Position numbers and translations under genes: made by a program. Shown in pieces: positions 42,616 to 52,417 of a stretch of 64,000 nt of DNA. This DNA comes from Mariprofundus sp. EBB-1. Lineage in GTDB: Bacteria; Pseudomonadota; Zetaproteobacteria; Mariprofundales; Mariprofundaceae. The notes under the pieces are model-generated. The model was not told where the DNA came from. It saw only the letters and a program-made list of their open reading frames with translations, and searched no databases. The DNA is taken from contig NZ_RCFQ01000011.1 of the NCBI RefSeq assembly GCF_003665155.1, forward strand, positions 23,083-87,082, read 5' to 3'. Each line of letters begins with the position of its first letter. The stretch's first letter is position 1.

Positions 42616-43752
42616 TTATTCAGCATCTTTTAGCAGACTTTCCACCATATCAACAACACCAGATGCGGGTCTGTTCTGCCCCAATACGCGTTGCAGCGGT
42701 ATAAATGCCTCACGCTGTTGCTGGGCGGGTGCTTCATTGCGAATAAGCGGTAACAGTTGTGCGATAATTTTATCAGGCTGACAATCATCCTGTAGTAGCT
42801 CAGGCATGACGGGTTGATCATCCAAAATGATATTAGCCAAGCCTACATTGCCTAATTTAAACAGGTGTCTGGCAAGAAAGGCCATCAATGGTGCCGCTTT
42901 ATAGATCAATATCGTTGGTGTGTTCCACAATGCCAGCTCAAGAGTGGCCGTGCCGGATACAGCAACGGCAGCATCGGCACGCATGGCGTAGCCCTCCAGC
43001 GTACGTTCAATGGGTATAGCGCCCAAATGCCATAATGGATCTAAATCTGTCATTGCAATGCCGGGGGCGATAGGGATAACGCAAACCAGATCGGGTTGAT
43101 GTTGTTGTAGTTTTTTCAGGACGTCTGCAAGTATGGGAACATGTGTTTTGATCTCCTGGGGGCGACTGCCGGGTAGCAGTGCCAATAGAGATTGCGTTGT
43201 ATTGATATGCAGACGTTGTTTTATTTCAGTCGCTGACCAGCCATGTTGGCATGCAATAGCGCTGGGATTACCAACATACTCAATATGTTTGATGCCATGT
43301 TGCTGAAACCATTCGACTTCAAAGGGCAGAATGCAGGCCAGTTTGTCTTGAGACTTTTGAAGTTTTTTTACACGCCAGCTTCCCCATGCCCACAGTTTAG
43401 GTGCGATGAAATGTATGACCGGAATGCCTTGTTGCCTGAGTTTGCGTCCCAGACGCATATGAAAACTAGAGAAATCGACCAATATAGCGACGTCGGGCTT
43501 TTGCTCGCAGCAATGTGTAAGGATCGACTTTTCTATCATGCGAATACGTGAGAGAGAACGAAGCACGTCGCTAATACCCATAACATTGAGCTCGTGCATA
43601 TGATGGATAGGAATGCAGCCTTGTTGCTGCATCTGAGAGCCTGCAATACCTGAGATATTGGCATTGGGAAAACGTAGCTTGAGTTCACTAACAACGGTTG
43701 CTGCGTGAAAGTCGCCTGAAGTTTCACCGGCACTGATGAAAAATCGTGTCAT
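42616..43752 (-). CDS. lpxB: Lipid-A-disaccharide synthase
   Basis: LpxB condenses UDP-diacylglucosamine with lipid X to form the lipid A disaccharide at the inner membrane. The 378-residue protein begins MTRFFISAGETSGDFHAA and has GVGGxxM-like GIAGSQMQQQG, PVIHFIAPKLWAWGSWRVKK, LALLPGSRPQEI and SGTATLELALWNTPTILIYKA, all typical of LpxB. A longer frame starting at 43851 or at ATG 43800 exists, but it overlaps lpxI. The last gene of the envelope operon. Confidence 0.94.
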   Translation of the reverse strand: MTRFFISAGETSGDFHAATVVSELKLRFPNANISGIAGSQMQQQGCIPIHHMHELNVMGISDVLRSLSRIRMIEKSILTHCCEQKPDVAILVDFSSFHMRLGRKLRQQGIPVIHFIAPKLWAWGSWRVKKLQKSQDKLACILPFEVEWFQQHGIKHIEYVGNPSAIACQHGWSATEIKQRLHINTTQSLLALLPGSRPQEIKTHVPILADVLKKLQQHQPDLVCVIPIAPGIAMTDLDPLWHLGAIPIERTLEGYAMRADAAVAVSGTATLELALWNTPTILIYKAAPLMAFLARHLFKLGNVGLANIILDDQPVMPELLQDDCQPDKIIAQLLPLIRNEAPAQQQREAFIPLQRVLGQNRPASGVVDMVESLLKDAE

Positions 43753-43783
43753 CTGTTCGCTAGCGTGTTGTTGAGACGATTGC

Positions 43784-44590
43784 CTAAGCGGATGTGCCAT
43801 ACACTGAAATTCCATATTGATCGGCGAGTTCAAAAAAACGTTGGCGTTCAATCATCAGTGTTTTACCGGACTCAACCGCCAATAGTGTGCAGCCAGCGGT
43901 GTGCATCATTTCAAGTGTGTCAGGGCCTATTGCAGGCACGTCGAAGCGCAAATCCTGATTCGGTTTGGCAACCTTGATGACGGCAGCGTCACCACTGCCA
44001 AGTGTGCCTCCGCGTTTGATTGCTTCATCGGTACCTTCAATAGCTTCAACAGCCAGCACGGCCTGTTTTTGTACAACGATAGTTTGACCGATATCCAGGC
44101 CAGCTACCCCCTTGGCCTGTTCAAAGCCGAAATGGATATCGGCGAAACGAGCTTTTTTAATTACCGGACCGGCCAAATGTCCATCGCCAACCAGCATATC
44201 ACCGGCGTAGAGGGTTTGATCAATCAGAGTAAGTCCACCTTCAGCCAGTAGTTCAGCAATGGTGATAAGAATAGAGTCATCACGCCGGTCTTTTAGGCGC
44301 ATCAAGCCTTTCATGGCTGTGAAATCTGGTCTGAAATTGCGAAAGAGGTGTAGTTTTCTTACTTTTCCAGCCATGACCACCTGTTCTACACCGGCGCGGT
44401 TGAAGGCCTTAATCATGCCGCCAATCTGGCCTACGTGTAACCAGCAGGTGGAAGTGGTTAACTTTTCAATTTCCGGGTCGGCTTCTTCACGTGCAGCAAC
44501 GGTGTGCACTTCAAAACCAGCGGCGTTCAGTGAAACTGCTAACTCCAGAGGAAAATGACCATAGCCGGCAATCAAACCAATTTTTTTCAT
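43784..44590 (-). CDS. lpxI: UDP-2,3-diacylglucosamine pyrophosphatase LpxI (DUF1009)
   Basis: LpxI hydrolyses UDP-2,3-diacylglucosamine to lipid X, the step done by LpxH in gammaproteobacteria. The 268-residue protein shows the LpxI pattern: LIAGYGHFPLELA at the N-terminus, AGKVRKLHLFRNFRPD, LLAEGGLTLIDQT, GLDIGQTIVVQKQAVLAVEAIEGTDEAI and DVPAIGPDTLEMM. It lies between lpxA and lpxB, the usual alphaproteobacterial type order. It starts six bases after the lpxA stop. Confidence 0.94.
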   Translation of the reverse strand: MKKIGLIAGYGHFPLELAVSLNAAGFEVHTVAAREEADPEIEKLTTSTCWLHVGQIGGMIKAFNRAGVEQVVMAGKVRKLHLFRNFRPDFTAMKGLMRLKDRRDDSILITIAELLAEGGLTLIDQTLYAGDMLVGDGHLAGPVIKKARFADIHFGFEQAKGVAGLDIGQTIVVQKQAVLAVEAIEGTDEAIKRGGTLGSGDAAVIKVAKPNQDLRFDVPAIGPDTLEMMHTAGCTLLAVESGKTLMIERQRFFELADQYGISVYGTSA

Positions 44591-44596
44591 AGGAAA

Positions 44597-45400
44597 CTAT
44601 TCTGAGTCGCGGCCATGGGTTGTCAGGCCACGCTGCGCGGAGCGAACGAAGTCGACAAGGCTATGTCCGACTTCATCATGTTCATCTAACAGTGCTTCTG
44701 CCTGATTGAGGCGTTCATCACGTTTACCCTTTTCCTGTAGTAATAAACGGTACACTTCTTTTAACTTGCTGATCTGTTGCAGGTTATAACCTTTGCGTTT
44801 CAGACCGATGATGTTTAAGCCGCTCAGGCCAGCTCGGTAGCCTCCTGCCAGCAGGCAATATGGGGCTACATCTTTGGTGACGCCAGACATGCCGCCAATC
44901 ATGGCTAACTTGCCAATACGGACGAACTGTTGGATGGCAGATAGTCCGCCAATGATGGCTTGATCATCTACTTCAACGTGCCCCGCCAGTGTTGAGCAAT
45001 TGGCCAGCACAATGTGATTACCCAGCAGGCAGTCATGTGCGACATGGGTGTACGCCATGAGCAGATTGTTATGGCCAATTCTGGTAACCATGCCGCCACC
45101 TTCAGTACCTGCATTGATCGTGGCATTCTCACGGATTTGGTTGTTGTCCCCAATAATGACCTGAGAAGCTTCTCCATGATATTTCAAATCTTGAGGGATT
45201 TGCCCGATAGAAGTGAATGGAAACACATGGTTTCCTGATCCCATGCTGGTGTGACCGGTAATTACGACATGTGATAATAATTCACAGCCATCACCAATGG
45301 TGACATCAGCACCGACTACACAGTAAGGACCAATAGAAACATCAGTGCCCAGTTCAGCCTTACTATCGATAATAGCAGTGGGATGAATCATGGTGCTCAC
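44597..45400 (-). CDS. lpxA: UDP-N-acetylglucosamine acyltransferase
   Basis: LpxA adds the first 3-hydroxyacyl chain in lipid A synthesis. The 267-residue protein consists of a left-handed beta helix of hexapeptide repeats (IHPTAIIDSKAELGTDVSIGPYCVVG onward, YCLLAGGYRAGLSGLN) and a C-terminal helical domain (LKEVYRLLLQEKG). The catalytic His is in AYTHVAHDCLLGN. The start overlaps the fabZ stop by four bases. Confidence 0.97.
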   Translation of the reverse strand: MSTMIHPTAIIDSKAELGTDVSIGPYCVVGADVTIGDGCELLSHVVITGHTSMGSGNHVFPFTSIGQIPQDLKYHGEASQVIIGDNNQIRENATINAGTEGGGMVTRIGHNNLLMAYTHVAHDCLLGNHIVLANCSTLAGHVEVDDQAIIGGLSAIQQFVRIGKLAMIGGMSGVTKDVAPYCLLAGGYRAGLSGLNIIGLKRKGYNLQQISKLKEVYRLLLQEKGKRDERLNQAEALLDEHDEVGHSLVDFVRSAQRGLTTHGRDSE

Positions 45401-45843
45401 GCCTCGTCTTGCGGCACCAGTGTTGCCGTCAGTGTGCCCTCACAAACGAGTTTTCCATCCACAAACGCTTCTCCACGCAGCTTCCATAAAAATCCACGGC
45501 GACGTAAGCAGGTCAGCTCAAAAATAACCTGATCACCAGGTACTACTGGCTTACGAAAACGCACACCATCAATACCAGTGAAGTAAACTAAGTACTCACG
45601 GTCATCTTCCACGGATTGAAAGGCGAGCATGCCGCCAGCTTGTGCCATGGCTTCAACCAGCAAGACACCCGGCATGACCGGATGGGTTGGAAAGTGGCCT
45701 GTAAACTGAGGTTCATTGATGGTGACGTTTTTGAGTGCCCGGATAGATTTCTCTTTTTCGAAATCAAGAATTCGATCAATCAGTAGGAAAGGGTAGCGAT
45801 GCGGTAGATGCTGCATGATATCGTCAATCAATAATTCAGCCAT
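45397..45843 (-). CDS. fabZ: 3-hydroxyacyl-[acyl-carrier-protein] dehydratase
   Basis: FabZ dehydrates 3-hydroxyacyl-ACP in fatty acid synthesis and competes with LpxA and LpxD for the same substrates. The 148-residue protein has the hotdog-fold motifs LPHRYPFLLIDR and GHFPTHPVMPGVLLVEAMAQAGG, including the active-site His and Glu. I chose the ATG at 45843, with GGAG nine bases upstream; a first ATG at 45858 overlaps that ribosome-binding site. Co-encoded with lpxD and lpxA as usual. Confidence 0.95.
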   Translation of the reverse strand: MAELLIDDIMQHLPHRYPFLLIDRILDFEKEKSIRALKNVTINEPQFTGHFPTHPVMPGVLLVEAMAQAGGMLAFQSVEDDREYLVYFTGIDGVRFRKPVVPGDQVIFELTCLRRRGFLWKLRGEAFVDGKLVCEGTLTATLVPQDEA

Positions 45844-45866
45844 GTTGTTGTGCTCCATGTAGTGTA

Positions 45867-46889
45867 TTATGTTTTATTTATTGTGCGTTGAGCTTTCCAT
45901 ATTTCAGGTAATTTGGCAGTCAGGGCAGATACTTTGAGCCATAAACGGTGCGGCATAGCAGGCGCACCAGCATAAATACCTCCGGCTTCTAAATCAGACA
46001 TGACTCCACTTTTGGCAGCTAGCTTAACGCCATCACCAATATTGATGTGTCCAGCCAGGCCTGCCTGGCCTCCAAACTGGCAGCCGGAACCGACATGGGT
46101 TGATCCAGAAATGCCGACTTGAGAAGCCATCACACTATAGGCTCCAATGCGGACGTTATGGGCGATTTGAATTTGATTGTCGAGTTTGACACCGCGCTCG
46201 ATGACGGTATCACCAATCGCACCACGATCAATGCAGGTGTTGGCTCCGATCTCCACATCATCTTCGAGTATAACTCTGCCTACCTGGGGTATTTTCAAGT
46301 GTTGTGTGCCGCTCCATGCATATCCAAATCCATCGGATCCGATGATAGCTCCGGATTGCAGGATGACTTCATTGCCTAGCAGGCAGTGATCGGCAATCAC
46401 CGACTTTGGGTGTAGTAGACAATCGGTTCCGATCTGTACACCTTCACCAATGACGCAGCCAGCTCCTATGCGTGTTCCTTCACCAATCCGGCTGCTGGCA
46501 CCAATAATAGCACCGGCGGCTACATCAACGTTATCGGCTAAGATGGCTGAATCATCAATGACCGCAGATGCATGTCGTTTGCCGCTTGCAATGCGACCAG
46601 GGTGAAACAATCGCTGTAAGCATGCAAAGGCGAAGTAGGGGTCTTTAACGCGGATAAGGCATAGGTGTTCATCTACTTTGGCATTCTGCGCGACGAGCAC
46701 TGCCGCTGCTTTGGTTGTCTTTAAATCGTTCTGGTAACGTTTGTTGGCAAGGAAAGTAACATCATGATCACCGGAATCACGCAGGGTATTGATTCCGGTC
46801 ACCAGAATATTTTTTGTCTCTTCGGCACATCCATCGAGCTGACCTTGTACAAGGTCAACAACTTCAGCAAGTGATAATGTTTTTGACAA
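45867..46889 (-). CDS. lpxD: UDP-3-O-acylglucosamine N-acyltransferase
   Basis: LpxD adds the second acyl chain in lipid A synthesis. The 340-residue protein has the uridine-binding N-terminal domain ([15 protein letters not shown], [10 protein letters not shown]), the left-handed beta-helix hexapeptide repeats, and the catalytic-region segment [14 protein letters not shown] with its His. It follows skp and precedes fabZ, the conserved order. The C-terminal helix (PEIWKAQRT) is typical. Confidence 0.96.
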   Translation of the reverse strand: MSKTLSLAEVVDLVQGQLDGCAEETKNILVTGINTLRDSGDHDVTFLANKRYQNDLKTTKAAAVLVAQNAKVDEHLCLIRVKDPYFAFACLQRLFHPGRIASGKRHASAVIDDSAILADNVDVAAGAIIGASSRIGEGTRIGAGCVIGEGVQIGTDCLLHPKSVIADHCLLGNEVILQSGAIIGSDGFGYAWSGTQHLKIPQVGRVILEDDVEIGANTCIDRGAIGDTVIERGVKLDNQIQIAHNVRIGAYSVMASQVGISGSTHVGSGCQFGGQAGLAGHINIGDGVKLAAKSGVMSDLEAGGIYAGAPAMPHRLWLKVSALTAKLPEIWKAQRTINKT

Positions 46890-46902
46890 TGGATTAGCTG
46901 AT

Positions 46903-47421
46903 TTATTTGTCTAGTAGCTTGGTAATATCACCGGTTACATCAAGTTTTGGATTGATGTAGAGGAAAACAGGGCGTGGAATAATCATGTCAAATTTGTTCT
47001 TTTTGGCATAAGTTGTAATAACTTTTTGAAACTTTGCCATGCTGGCAATATCCATGCGGTTCTTCTCGGCACTAAGCTCTTCCTGAGCATCTTGCTGCAT
47101 ACGTTGGAAGTTTTTACCCATCTCTTTCAAATTCTGCTGCTTCTGTGCGAGATGTTCTTGTGACATTGCCAGAGATTGGCTCATAATGTCTTTTTCAGCA
47201 CTATCGATGTTTGCTTTTAATGCTTTGAGCGCTTTAAGTTTAGTGTCGCTTAATGCTTGTAGGCGTTTCATGCCGCTCTGGTATTCCGCGGTGTTTTCCA
47301 ACGCTGTTTTGATATCGATGTAGCCGACTTTTAATTCGCCAGCCTGAGACGAGATTGCTCCAAACGTGCAGGAGAGAACAATTGATGCCGCAAGGGCTGG
47401 TACTTTCAACTTTTTAAGCAT
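46903..47421 (-). CDS. skp: Periplasmic chaperone OmpH/Skp family protein
   Basis: Skp carries unfolded outer-membrane proteins across the periplasm to BamA. The 172-residue protein has a signal peptide (cleavage near SQAGELK) and the OmpH fold, with [19 protein letters not shown] and a long charged coiled coil ([36 protein letters not shown]). It lies directly after bamA, the usual place. A 102-base spacer separates them. Confidence 0.93.
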   Translation of the reverse strand: MLKKLKVPALAASIVLSCTFGAISSQAGELKVGYIDIKTALENTAEYQSGMKRLQALSDTKLKALKALKANIDSAEKDIMSQSLAMSQEHLAQKQQNLKEMGKNFQRMQQDAQEELSAEKNRMDIASMAKFQKVITTYAKKNKFDMIIPRPVFLYINPKLDVTGDITKLLDK

Positions 47422-47523
47422 GATTTTTTACTCCTTTGTTTTTACCTTCACACAAAACGCGATGCATTTGAACATAAACCCTATCGAATGAAAACATCTG
47501 GCAAGATGAAATGTATTCGATCA

Positions 47524-49866
47524 TTAAAATGAACTACCCAGTGCAAATTCAAATGTTCTTTCAATATCACCCGTAGTGGTTTTTATCGGGAAAGCCCAAA
47601 CTAAACCAACAGGGCCTACAGGGGAAATCCATTCAATGCCAAACCCTGCCGAATAGCGGACGCGGGATAAAGAAAATGGTTCGCTAATATTCAGTGTTGT
47701 GGCGCCAACGGTGGTGGATAATGAGCCCCAAACCGTTCCTGCATCAGCAAAAAATACGCCACGTATCCCCGGCATGTCGCCCATGAAAGGCAATGGGAAG
47801 AAGAGATTGGCAGATGCTCTTATTTGTTTATCTGCACCAAGGGCTTCACCGGTGGCTGGATCACGCAGGCTAATGCCTGATGAGTCAAAGCCACGCATGC
47901 TTCCCAGGCCGCCAAGTGAATAACGACGCCATAGCGGGATACTGGAACTTGCATAGGGGCGAGCCATAGCAGCGGAAAAAGAGGGGTTAAAGATGTATTT
48001 ATGCTCTTCATCAATGGAAAAATAAGCCTGGCTGGAAACCGACGTTTCCCAAAATTTAGTTTGGCCACCGAGGCCGGAAAATCCAAAAGTAATAGACTCG
48101 TTATGACCCATGGTTGCGGCCGTTAAGCGATCTCTTGAATCCCAGCTAAGCGATTGAACCAATTCACCAATCGTTTGTTTGCCTAATTGCGCCGCTGTGA
48201 TCAGAGATATATTGGCAGGTGCATTGGTTAAGTTGGTGCTATTAATTCTATAGGCGATGCCATAGCTAAGATTATGCGTAATTGGTGCTCCGAAACCTAA
48301 TGAACCACCAATTGAGTCCGTTTGATAACTGATGGTTGCAAGTGGGTCGGTTTGTTTCTTAAAGCCACTAATAGTAGTGCTAATGTTTGAGTCGAATAGA
48401 TACGGGTTTGTAAAACTGGCATTAATATCTTGCGTAACCTTGCCATAGGTACCATTCAGACTGGCCTGATAGCCTTTACCAAAGAGATTAGATTCTGCCA
48501 ACTTGGCCGTAAAAATAACTTTTTCACGTTGAGAGAAGCCTATGCCTCCGGATATGGAGCCGGTTCGCTTTTCAGTGATGTCCACTTTCATGTTAACCTT
48601 GTCACTGGCAGAACCTTTAGGCAGGGATACGCGCAGGTCGTCAACAAAAGCAGTACGGCCTAAGGCTTCTTTAGATACCTTAATTTGTGAACCCGAGTAA
48701 CGTGCTCCTTCATCCTGGGTGATTAAACGGCGAACAACGGTATCATTTGACTTTTCATTACCGATGATCTCAATGCGTTCGATATAGACTTCTTTACCCT
48801 TTTCTGCATCAAACGTAATGGCTACCGTATGATCATCGATGTTGCGTTTTAATAGCGGCGTGACGGTTGCAAACGCATAACCTTCATCACCGATACGTTC
48901 AGTCATGGCGGCAATGGTAGATTGCATCTCTGCGAGGGAGTAGGTGTCACCCGATTCAAATGCAATGAGGTCTTTCATGGTTTGTTCATCGGGAACCATA
49001 TCGCCCTGTACATTAATATCGCTGACGGTATAGGAGTGCCCTTCATGCACGCTGAATGTAAGCGAAAAGGTTTTATTATCTTCTGCAATAGTAATCTGCT
49101 GGGATTCAATTTTCATATCCAGATAACCATTGTTCATATAAAACTGCTGTAACATCTGTCCATCAGTGCCAAATCTTTTTTGGTCAAATACATCCCGCTT
49201 GCCAAACGATGCAAGCATGCTGGATTGTTGAGATGCTAATTCGCTGCGCAGCTTTGCATCACTGAAGGCTTTATTGCCAATGATATGTATGCGGTTGATG
49301 TGTGTGACGTTGCCTTCATTGACCCGAACGAGCAGATCAATGCGGCCATCCTTGCGTTCAGTAGGAATAAATTCCGTATGCACCTGATAATAACCATCTT
49401 TCAGATAACCTTTCAGTAACCTGTTGCTGTCATATTGGCGGTTCATAGGGTTGAAGAGATGCCCTGGCTTGAGCTTCATCCAGAGTTTAAGGTCTTTGGT
49501 GCGGTGCTTTTCATTGCCTTCAATGGTGACATTGGCAATGATGGGAAACTCTTTTACATGACACACCAGCTGAATACCCTGAGCTGTTCTGGTGCCCACA
49601 AAACGGATGTCAGAAAAGAAGCCTTCCTTGTATAATCGTCTGACATCCCGACTGAGCTTGCGTCGATCAAGTGTTTGACCTACCTGAGTATGCAATTTTG
49701 CCAGAACGGCATCGCGTTCCACAAAGCGATTGCCTTCGATGTCAATCGACAGGATAACAGGTTGATTTACCCCTGCCTCGACAGCAGTAGCCGATGTGAT
49801 CTGTCCGCAGAAAAGGCTTAGCATGAGCGATACATGGATTAGAAGCCATTTGATGAAGGTTGTCAT
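47524..49866 (-). CDS. bamA: Outer membrane protein assembly factor BamA
   Basis: BamA inserts beta-barrel proteins into the outer membrane. The 780-residue protein has a signal peptide (MTTFIKWLLIHVSLMLSLFCGQITSATA), five POTRA domains and a C-terminal Omp85 barrel containing the signature around YSLGGLGSMRGFD and ending in Phe (FALGSSF). The chosen start is the ATG at 49866 with AGAGGA upstream; the frame continues 14 codons further but overlaps the rseP end. It lies next to rseP and skp. Confidence 0.96.
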   Translation of the reverse strand: MTTFIKWLLIHVSLMLSLFCGQITSATAVEAGVNQPVILSIDIEGNRFVERDAVLAKLHTQVGQTLDRRKLSRDVRRLYKEGFFSDIRFVGTRTAQGIQLVCHVKEFPIIANVTIEGNEKHRTKDLKLWMKLKPGHLFNPMNRQYDSNRLLKGYLKDGYYQVHTEFIPTERKDGRIDLLVRVNEGNVTHINRIHIIGNKAFSDAKLRSELASQQSSMLASFGKRDVFDQKRFGTDGQMLQQFYMNNGYLDMKIESQQITIAEDNKTFSLTFSVHEGHSYTVSDINVQGDMVPDEQTMKDLIAFESGDTYSLAEMQSTIAAMTERIGDEGYAFATVTPLLKRNIDDHTVAITFDAEKGKEVYIERIEIIGNEKSNDTVVRRLITQDEGARYSGSQIKVSKEALGRTAFVDDLRVSLPKGSASDKVNMKVDITEKRTGSISGGIGFSQREKVIFTAKLAESNLFGKGYQASLNGTYGKVTQDINASFTNPYLFDSNISTTISGFKKQTDPLATISYQTDSIGGSLGFGAPITHNLSYGIAYRINSTNLTNAPANISLITAAQLGKQTIGELVQSLSWDSRDRLTAATMGHNESITFGFSGLGGQTKFWETSVSSQAYFSIDEEHKYIFNPSFSAAMARPYASSSIPLWRRYSLGGLGSMRGFDSSGISLRDPATGEALGADKQIRASANLFFPLPFMGDMPGIRGVFFADAGTVWGSLSTTVGATTLNISEPFSLSRVRYSAGFGIEWISPVGPVGLVWAFPIKTTTGDIERTFEFALGSSF

Positions 49867-49867
49867 A

Positions 49868-51226
49868 TTATCCTCTAAAGAGCCGTGATATATCATTATA
49901 AAAGGCAAAAACCATCAGGCCTACGATCAAAATCAATCCCAGCATTTGGGTGATTTCCAGTATTTTCGGAGGCAGTGGTTTTCCGATCATTTTTTCTATT
50001 CCCAGGTAAAGCAATAAACCTCCATCCAGTATTGGAACAGGTAAGAGATTCAATACCCCGAGGTTTACTGATATCAAGGCAAGAAAACCGATAAAATAAA
50101 CCAGTCCCATTTCAGCAGTTTTACCTGCCAGTTGTGCAATTGCAATGGGGCCACCGAGATTATCGGGGGAGATCGCAGATGTCACCATTTTACCAAACAC
50201 ATTCAGTGTTAATGTTGTCATCTCCCAGGTGCGAACGAAGCCGTATGCCAGCCCATCCCACGCGTTCATACGGTACATCTCAGTACCATGAATGGTCTGT
50301 GATGCCAGCTTAACCCCTAAACGACCCTCTCCTTGTTGATCTGCAACAGGCGTCACTTGTAGTTGTAGTAGTGTTTGCTCTCGTTGTACGGTCAAGCTTA
50401 CTGCTTGTTCAGGTTGGGCTTTTATTTTTTTTATCAACTGACTCACATTGGAAACTGGCCAGCCATTAATTTGTTTGATGATGTCGCCTTTTTGTAAGCC
50501 GCCATGTTGCGCAGCAGATCCTTCCATGACATTTTCAATGCGTACAATTAATCCGGGATTAAAGCCAAGCACTTGATCGGATATATCCATCAGCAGTGGG
50601 TCTTTGTCCGGATGTGGTAAAAGTAGATTTAATTCGATCGTACTTTCGTCACGCAGTACCTGTATCGTTGTAGATGAGCCAACTTTTTGTTTGAGTCTCT
50701 CTTCCATCTGTTGCCATGAATGAACAGGCTTGTTTTCTACCGATATAATGCGGTCATCAACATGTAAACCGGATTGTTCTGCAATGGATGCCGGATTTAC
50801 ATGGCCGACGATGGTTGGCAATACTGCCTGACCAAGCCATCCGATAATCATATATGCAAGGATGGCGAACAAAAAATTATAGGCTGGTCCTGCAACGGCT
50901 ACAGCAGCGCGTTTCCAAACGGGTTGATTGTTAAATGCTCTGGCTTTATCCGCATCGGAGAGTTCTGTTTGTACGCCTTCTGCCTGCTCATCCGGGTTTT
51001 CTCCAAGCATTTTAACATAACCACCCAGCGGGATGGCTGCGATAATATATTGCACTTCATTATCTTTGCTACGCCATGAGAAGAGCGCAGGGCCGAAGCC
51101 GATGGAAAATTTTTCCACCTTAATGCCGAGTCTGCGGGCCATGGAAAAATGGCCGTATTCATGCACGGCGATAAGTAATGCAATGGCAAGAATAAAGGCC
51201 AAAGATGTATGTAAAATCTCAATCAT
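49868..51226 (-). CDS. rseP: Site-2 intramembrane metalloprotease RseP
   Basis: RseP cleaves anti-sigma factor RseA and remnant signal peptides in the inner membrane. The 452-residue protein has the zinc motif HEYGH at residues 22-26, a PDZ pair (VNPASIAEQSGLHVDDRI and a second at AAQHGGLQKGDIIKQING) and the C-terminal LDG-motif helix (LPVPILDGG). It overlaps the bamA leader region and follows dxr. Confidence 0.96.
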   Translation of the reverse strand: MIEILHTSLAFILAIALLIAVHEYGHFSMARRLGIKVEKFSIGFGPALFSWRSKDNEVQYIIAAIPLGGYVKMLGENPDEQAEGVQTELSDADKARAFNNQPVWKRAAVAVAGPAYNFLFAILAYMIIGWLGQAVLPTIVGHVNPASIAEQSGLHVDDRIISVENKPVHSWQQMEERLKQKVGSSTTIQVLRDESTIELNLLLPHPDKDPLLMDISDQVLGFNPGLIVRIENVMEGSAAQHGGLQKGDIIKQINGWPVSNVSQLIKKIKAQPEQAVSLTVQREQTLLQLQVTPVADQQGEGRLGVKLASQTIHGTEMYRMNAWDGLAYGFVRTWEMTTLTLNVFGKMVTSAISPDNLGGPIAIAQLAGKTAEMGLVYFIGFLALISVNLGVLNLLPVPILDGGLLLYLGIEKMIGKPLPPKILEITQMLGLILIVGLMVFAFYNDISRLFRG

Positions 51227-51247
51227 GCTGGATCACGCTCCAATGCT

Positions 51248-52417
51248 TTAACCATTCAATGCTGCCGCTGCCAGTGCCCGAGCATTGGCATCATGCGACC
51301 ATACATCATTCAGGCTATCTACGGGGATATTGTCCACCTGTTGGAGCACTGCTTCGACAGTCGTTACGATATCCATAAATCCAATCTCTCTGTTTCTAAA
51401 TGCAGCATTGGCAACTTCATTGGCTGCATTCAAGGCGATAGCCAGAGAATCTTCACCTTTTAACACATCCTGCACAAGGCGCATGGCGGGAAAGCGTTCA
51501 TTATCGATGGCCTGAAAATTCAGTTGGCCTGTTTTGGCCAGGTCCAGCCATGGGATGCCGGTATGCAGCCTTGGTTGAACCTGCATGGCGTAGGCAATAG
51601 GCATGCGCATATCAGGCATTGCCAGTTGTGCCAGCACAGAGCCGTCAATGTATTCAACCATACCGTGTATAATGCTTTCCGGGTGAATGATGGCGGATAA
51701 TTTTCCTGGCTCAATGTCGAATAACCAGCGCGCTTCGATCAGTTCAAGTGCTTTATTCATCATGGTGGCTGAATCAACACTGATCTTGGCTCCCATATCC
51801 CAATTGGGGTGTGCAATAGCCTCTTCAGGTGTCACTGCGTGTAGCGTTTTTGGATCACGATCACGGAATGGGCCGCCGGAAGCTGTTAAAATAACCTGTG
51901 AAATGGATGCGTGATCATGACCAACCAGACATTGATGTACTGCCGCATGTTCGGAATCTACCGGCACGACCAGAGCACCTGATTTTTTAGCTTCACGCAT
52001 GAAAATTTGTCCGGCAGTGACCAGACACTCTTTGTTGGCCAGCCCAACGCGTTTACCTGCTTGTACAGCGGCGAGTGTGGCAGGCAAGCCTGCTGAGCCA
52101 ACCATGGCAGCCATTACCATGTCTGTTTCCGTTGCTGAGGCAAGGGTGATAGCAGCATCCATGCCGGACTCCAGTCGTACTCCAGCAGGTAATTTTCCAA
52201 CTAAGGCTTTGGCAGCATTGGCATCCGTCATGACAACCCATTGTGGTTGCAATAATGTGGCTAACTCCAGCATTTTATCGGTGTTACGGTGCCCTACAAG
52301 GGCAAAGGCAGAAAATTTATCCGGATGCTGAAGCATTACATCGGCGGTGCTACAACCAATGGAGCCTGTTGCCCCTAATATGGTCATGCGCATGGGTTGT
52401 ATCTGTTCTGTTGTCAT
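51248..52417 (-). CDS. dxr: 1-deoxy-D-xylulose 5-phosphate reductoisomerase
   Basis: Dxr is the committed step of the MEP isoprenoid pathway. The 389-residue protein begins MTTEQIQPMRMTILGATGSIGCSTADV with the NADPH-binding motif and includes ANKECLVTAGQ, VDSEHAAVHQC, SVDSATMMNKALELIEA and IIHPESIIHGMVEY. The chosen start shares one base with the cdsA stop (TAATG); longer frames overlap cdsA. Neighbours cdsA and uppS fit isoprenoid use. Confidence 0.97.
   Translation of the reverse strand: MTTEQIQPMRMTILGATGSIGCSTADVMLQHPDKFSAFALVGHRNTDKMLELATLLQPQWVVMTDANAAKALVGKLPAGVRLESGMDAAITLASATETDMVMAAMVGSAGLPATLAAVQAGKRVGLANKECLVTAGQIFMREAKKSGALVVPVDSEHAAVHQCLVGHDHASISQVILTASGGPFRDRDPKTLHAVTPEEAIAHPNWDMGAKISVDSATMMNKALELIEARWLFDIEPGKLSAIIHPESIIHGMVEYIDGSVLAQLAMPDMRMPIAYAMQVQPRLHTGIPWLDLAKTGQLNFQAIDNERFPAMRLVQDVLKGEDSLAIALNAANEVANAAFRNREIGFMDIVTTVEAVLQQVDNIPVDSLNDVWSHDANARALAAAALNG

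Noticed and set aside
43753..43851. N-terminal extension of lpxB to 43851
   Set aside because: It overlaps lpxI and precedes the conserved LpxB start; MTRFF at 43752 fits the family.
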